A stretch of DNA of 64,000 nt from Oxalicibacterium faecigallinarum. Its GTDB lineage: Bacteria > Pseudomonadota > Gammaproteobacteria > Burkholderiales > Burkholderiaceae_D. The notes beneath the pieces were generated by a model. It did no database searches. It saw nothing but the letters and a program-made list of their open reading frames with translations, and was not told where the DNA came from. The stretch spans positions 1,628,008 through 1,692,007 of the forward strand of contig NZ_BMDI01000001.1 in the NCBI RefSeq assembly GCF_014635705.1, written 5' to 3'. Numbering within the stretch: the first letter of the stretch is position 1; every line of letters starts with the position of its first letter. Shown one piece after another: positions 61,131 to 64,000 of this stretch. A program made the translations under genes and the position numbers.

Positions 61131-63257
61131 CTAGCCATTGGCAACCGCCAGTGGCTTTTTTTCTTTCGTGCGCTTTGCCTCGCGTACGTCCGCAAGTCCT
61201 GTCACACCAGTCAGGGCACGGGTATGACCGGCCTCGCGCGCACCTGTCTTGCGCTTGTCCGCCAGTGCCACCAGTTTGCTATCCTGCGATGCGTGCCGCT
61301 CTGACAGCATAGACGTATCCTTTGCCTCATCCAGCTTGAAGACCGCCACCGCTTGCGACAGCGTCAGGGCTTGTTCGCGCATGCTCTCTGCAGCGGCCGC
61401 GGCCTGTTCCACCAATGCCGCGTTTTGCTGTGTGATGTCATCCATCTGCAGCAAGGCCTGACTGATGTGCTCAATGCCACGTTGCTGTTCTTCACTGGCG
61501 TCGGCGATCTCTTCCATAAAGCTGGTGACATCGCGTATAGAGCGCACGATTTCTGCCATCGTTTGCCCGGCCTGATCGACCTGCTTGCTGCCGGATGCCA
61601 CATTGGCTTCGGATGTTTCGATCAGCTCCTTGATTTCGCGGGCCGCAACGGCGCTACGCTGGGCCAGGTTACGCACTTCAGACGCGACCACTGCAAAGCC
61701 CTTTCCCTGCTGGCCAGCACGCGCCGCTTCGACCGCTGCGTTCAGCGCCAGAATATTGGTCTGAAAAGCGATGCTGTCGACGACACCGACAATCTCGCTG
61801 ATCTGACGTGAAGACTGGCGAATCACGCTCATGGTGGTCACGGCCTGCTCGACCAGTTCACCACCCTGCCCGGCGATATGCGATGCAGCCTGCGCGCGCT
61901 GACTGGCTTGCTGTGCACGCACCGCGTTTTGCCGCACGGTCTGCGTCAGTTCCGTCATGGCTGAAGCTGTCTGCTCCAGCGAACTGGCTTGTTCTTCCGT
62001 ACGTGTGGACAGGTCAAGATTGCCGCTGGCGATTTCCTGTGAAGCGACTGCAATCGTGTCGCTACCGCGCCGGACGCGCCGAACCATGTCGGTCAGACCA
62101 ACACGCATGCGACTGCATGCAATGAGCAATTGCGCCAGCTCATCCTTTCCCTTCGTCGTTGCCGACTGCGCCAGATCACCCTGCGCAACCTGTTGAATCA
62201 CGGTATGCAGACGCTGCATATCCTGCGAGAACGAACGATAGAACCCAAGCAGGAAGCAAGCGGCAATCAGCAACACACACGCAATCACCAGCACGATCAC
62301 GGATGCGTCACGCGTATCGTGCGCAATCCGCTTTGCCAGCAGTTGATCCAGCGTGGCCGACAAGTCCGTCGATGCAGCATTGATGGCTTGCACACTCAGA
62401 CTACCCGCCTGAAGGAACTGATCGCCCGATGTCTGATCGACCGAACTCAACACTTCGTTACTGGCGCGCTGCAGAAATGCTCTGGCCTGTTCGTTCGCCT
62501 GCATGGCAGCGGTCAGTGCGCTTTCGTCCACGCCATTCTTTTTCAAGGCCTCGATCTGCTCACGCCATGCCCCCAGATCGCGGCCGGTGACCAGCGCAAT
62601 CGAGCCGAGCAAGCCTTCCTCATTGGCTTCCAATAAGCCACTATCGATATAGGCAGCACCGCGTCCTGCCATCTCCATGATGCCCTCGGCGATACGTGGC
62701 ATCTCCTTGGTGACAAGCATGGCGAGATAGTAGGTACTGACTTCCGGATCGTTGCTCAGATGCGCGCGATCAGCGATCACGCCTTGCAGTGCATGGAGCT
62801 GACGAATGAAATCGGTGTAATCCCCATAATGCTTGCGGTCGGTCTGGGTCAGCTTGCCTTGCAGGGATTGCCAACTGCTGCGTAACTTCTCCCACTCCGG
62901 TTTTGCGTACAGCGCTGGTTCTGCTTGCTGCAATTGTTCAAACGCGTCGAGCTGTGCGCCCAGCGCCGCTTGCAGATCTTTTGCGCGTCCGAGCGCATTG
63001 CCGTTGCCCATCACGCTCATGTGTCGGGTAGCGCGCAGCAGCTGCGCCTGTTCAATGACGCCTTGCAGACTTTGCAAATGCTGTATGCCTACACGCTCTT
63101 GCTGCGCTTGCGCGATCGACTTCCCCAATTCGTTCATCAGAAGTGTCGTCGTCAGTCCGAGCGGAATGGCGAAAACGGCCAGCAACAGCATAAACTTGGG
63201 CAGCAGTCTGAGACGCTGCATCAAGCCGGTGATGGGTATCAGCAAGAAATTGAGCAT
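61131..63257 (-). CDS. Methyl-accepting chemotaxis protein
   Basis: A 708-residue chemoreceptor. TM1 at about 20-42 (LLPKFMLLLAVFAIPLGLTTTLLM), a long periplasmic helical sensor (about 45-300, nitrate/NIT-like in shape, ligand unknown), TM2 at about 318-342, then HAMP. The signalling domain has the hairpin tip EIVGVVDSIAFQTNILALNAAVEAARAGQQGKGFAVVASEVRNLAQRSA and methylation helices with EQASSLEQTASAMTELTQT. No C-terminal NWETF-like pentapeptide is visible. It is divergent from the exonuclease gene. Confidence 0.95.
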   Translation of the reverse strand: MLNFLLIPITGLMQRLRLLPKFMLLLAVFAIPLGLTTTLLMNELGKSIAQAQQERVGIQHLQSLQGVIEQAQLLRATRHMSVMGNGNALGRAKDLQAALGAQLDAFEQLQQAEPALYAKPEWEKLRSSWQSLQGKLTQTDRKHYGDYTDFIRQLHALQGVIADRAHLSNDPEVSTYYLAMLVTKEMPRIAEGIMEMAGRGAAYIDSGLLEANEEGLLGSIALVTGRDLGAWREQIEALKKNGVDESALTAAMQANEQARAFLQRASNEVLSSVDQTSGDQFLQAGSLSVQAINAASTDLSATLDQLLAKRIAHDTRDASVIVLVIACVLLIAACFLLGFYRSFSQDMQRLHTVIQQVAQGDLAQSATTKGKDELAQLLIACSRMRVGLTDMVRRVRRGSDTIAVASQEIASGNLDLSTRTEEQASSLEQTASAMTELTQTVRQNAVRAQQASQRAQAASHIAGQGGELVEQAVTTMSVIRQSSRQISEIVGVVDSIAFQTNILALNAAVEAARAGQQGKGFAVVASEVRNLAQRSAVAAREIKELIETSEANVASGSKQVDQAGQTMAEIVRSIRDVTSFMEEIADASEEQQRGIEHISQALLQMDDITQQNAALVEQAAAAAESMREQALTLSQAVAVFKLDEAKDTSMLSERHASQDSKLVALADKRKTGAREAGHTRALTGVTGLADVREAKRTKEKKPLAVANG
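61133..61162 (+). terminator. Terminator of ybcJ lying inside the 3' end of the chemoreceptor gene
   Basis: On the plus strand AGCCATTGGC pairs with GCCAGTGGCT (one T-G) around AACC and is followed by T7. It lies within the last codons of the convergent MCP gene (stop at 61131), so it is both coding and terminating. Confidence 0.75.
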
Positions 63258-63385
63258 GATGAAGGTGCGCCGCCTGAAACGGCACCTGAATGATTTCCGT
63301 CAGGAAATTTTGCAGTCCAAATATGACCTGCCCATGACGCGCTGCGAATCTCCCGTCTTTTCACCGCACGTGGGAAAATATCGCC

Positions 63386-63997
63386 ATGACACCTGCGGAA
63401 AAATTGTTGTTTGTCGATCTGGAAACAACCGGCGCCAATGCCGCCAATGATCGGATTACCGAAATCGGGATCGTGACGGTCGACCCTGATGGCCGAATCG
63501 ACCGCTGGTCCAGCTTCGTCAATCCGGGCATGCGCATTCCCCCTTTCATCCAGCAACTGACTGGGATCGACGATGCGATGGTCGAATATGCACCGTCGTT
63601 CTCTTCACTGGCCGATGAACTCAGCATGCGTTTATCCGGCGGCTTGTTCATCGCCCACAATGCGCGCTTTGATTACGGTTTTCTGCATCATGCCTTTGCT
63701 CGCGCGGGGCATCTTCTTACGTCCGAGGCACTGTGCACGGTCAAACTGTCCCGCAAACTGTATCCGGAAGAGAAAAAGCACAATCTGGACATTCTGATTG
63801 CGCGTCATGCATTGATTCCATCGGCGCGCCACCGTGCCCTTGCCGATGCGGATCTGCTGTGGCAACTGTGGTGTCGCCTGCATGCGGTCTTACCTGTGGA
63901 ACAAATTGCCAGTGCCATTCATGCATTGCGACATGTGCCCAAGATCGAACCAGTCACGCCACCTATCGCGCCGGATGGCAAATCGGCGATACACTGA
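63386..63997 (+). CDS. DnaQ-like DEDDh 3'-5' exonuclease
   Basis: A 203-residue exonuclease domain protein: FVDLETTGANAANDRITEIGIVTVD (Asp and Glu of site I), IAHNARFDYGFLHHAF (site II Asp) and HRALADADLLWQLW (site III His-Asp). The spacing QQLTGIDDAMV matches the PolC/DnaQ family. Unlike the longer beta-proteobacterial relatives with a fused GIY-YIG domain, it is the nuclease alone, plus a 25-residue Pro-rich tail. It is too divergent from DnaQ proper to be called the polymerase proofreading subunit. It ends three bases before the window edge with a proper stop. Confidence 0.9.
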   Translation: MTPAEKLLFVDLETTGANAANDRITEIGIVTVDPDGRIDRWSSFVNPGMRIPPFIQQLTGIDDAMVEYAPSFSSLADELSMRLSGGLFIAHNARFDYGFLHHAFARAGHLLTSEALCTVKLSRKLYPEEKKHNLDILIARHALIPSARHRALADADLLWQLWCRLHAVLPVEQIASAIHALRHVPKIEPVTPPIAPDGKSAIH

Positions 63998-64000
63998 CGA

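Overview
The window reads as a chromosomal segment of a betaproteobacterium of the Burkholderiales, most likely Oxalobacteraceae (Herminiimonas-like). This is inferred from gene content and protein character: a rubredoxin reductase resembling the Pseudomonas type, the rpsP-rimM-trmD-rplS operon, a FimV protein, an ETF plus acyl-CoA dehydrogenase block, and many small DUF proteins common in that group. No rRNA, transposase, integrase or CRISPR array is visible.

Layout. 1-13.6 kb holds core metabolism and envelope genes: the 5' part of maeB (minus strand, cut by the window edge), a rubredoxin reductase, thiL-pgpA-pncC, pyrF, a lemA-TPM-TPM cluster, dacB, a CHASE-PAS-GGDEF-EAL c-di-GMP gene split by a one-base frameshift, a CobD/CbiB-like membrane protein and a CoA-pyrophosphatase-type Nudix hydrolase. 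13.9-30.5 kb is a complete Tad/Flp pilus locus, all on the plus strand. It is preceded by a repeat-rich surface lipoprotein and a TpsB (two-partner secretion) outer-membrane pore. It continues with flp, tadV/cpaA, tadE, rcpC, rcpA, tadZ, tadA, tadB, tadC, tadD, a DUF3613 gene, a large TadG-like protein and a DUF4282 gene, and ends with its own sigma-54 activator. A near-consensus sigma-54 promoter with a palindromic upstream element lies before the lipoprotein, so the locus probably carries its own RpoN-dependent switch.

30.6-49 kb is housekeeping: rplS-trmD-rimM-rpsP, an ammonium transporter with a candidate sigma-54 promoter, an acyl-CoA dehydrogenase with etfA/etfB, a TusA-like protein, fimV, alaS, ugpQ, a gamma-glutamyltransferase homologue, two DUF membrane proteins and glnS. 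At 50.3-51.8 kb an AT-rich two-gene island between glnS and a DUF2214 gene looks like a Kiwa anti-phage system (KwaA four-helix membrane protein plus KwaB/DUF4868). 51.8-64 kb contains small enzymes, tRNA-Pro(CGG), a c-di-GMP/HDOD signalling cluster (two GGDEF proteins, an HDOD protein and a small partner), exonuclease I, a MAPEG protein, an S4-domain RNA-binding protein, a methyl-accepting chemotaxis protein and a DnaQ-like exonuclease.

How the parts relate. The window is rich in surface-attachment and signalling functions (Tad pilus, TpsB plus lipoprotein, FimV, three GGDEF proteins, a chemoreceptor), consistent with a motile, biofilm-forming environmental bacterium. The strongest leads are the Kiwa pair, the sigma-54-wired Tad locus with its TpsB/lipoprotein pair that lacks a classical TpsA, and the frameshifted c-di-GMP enzyme.
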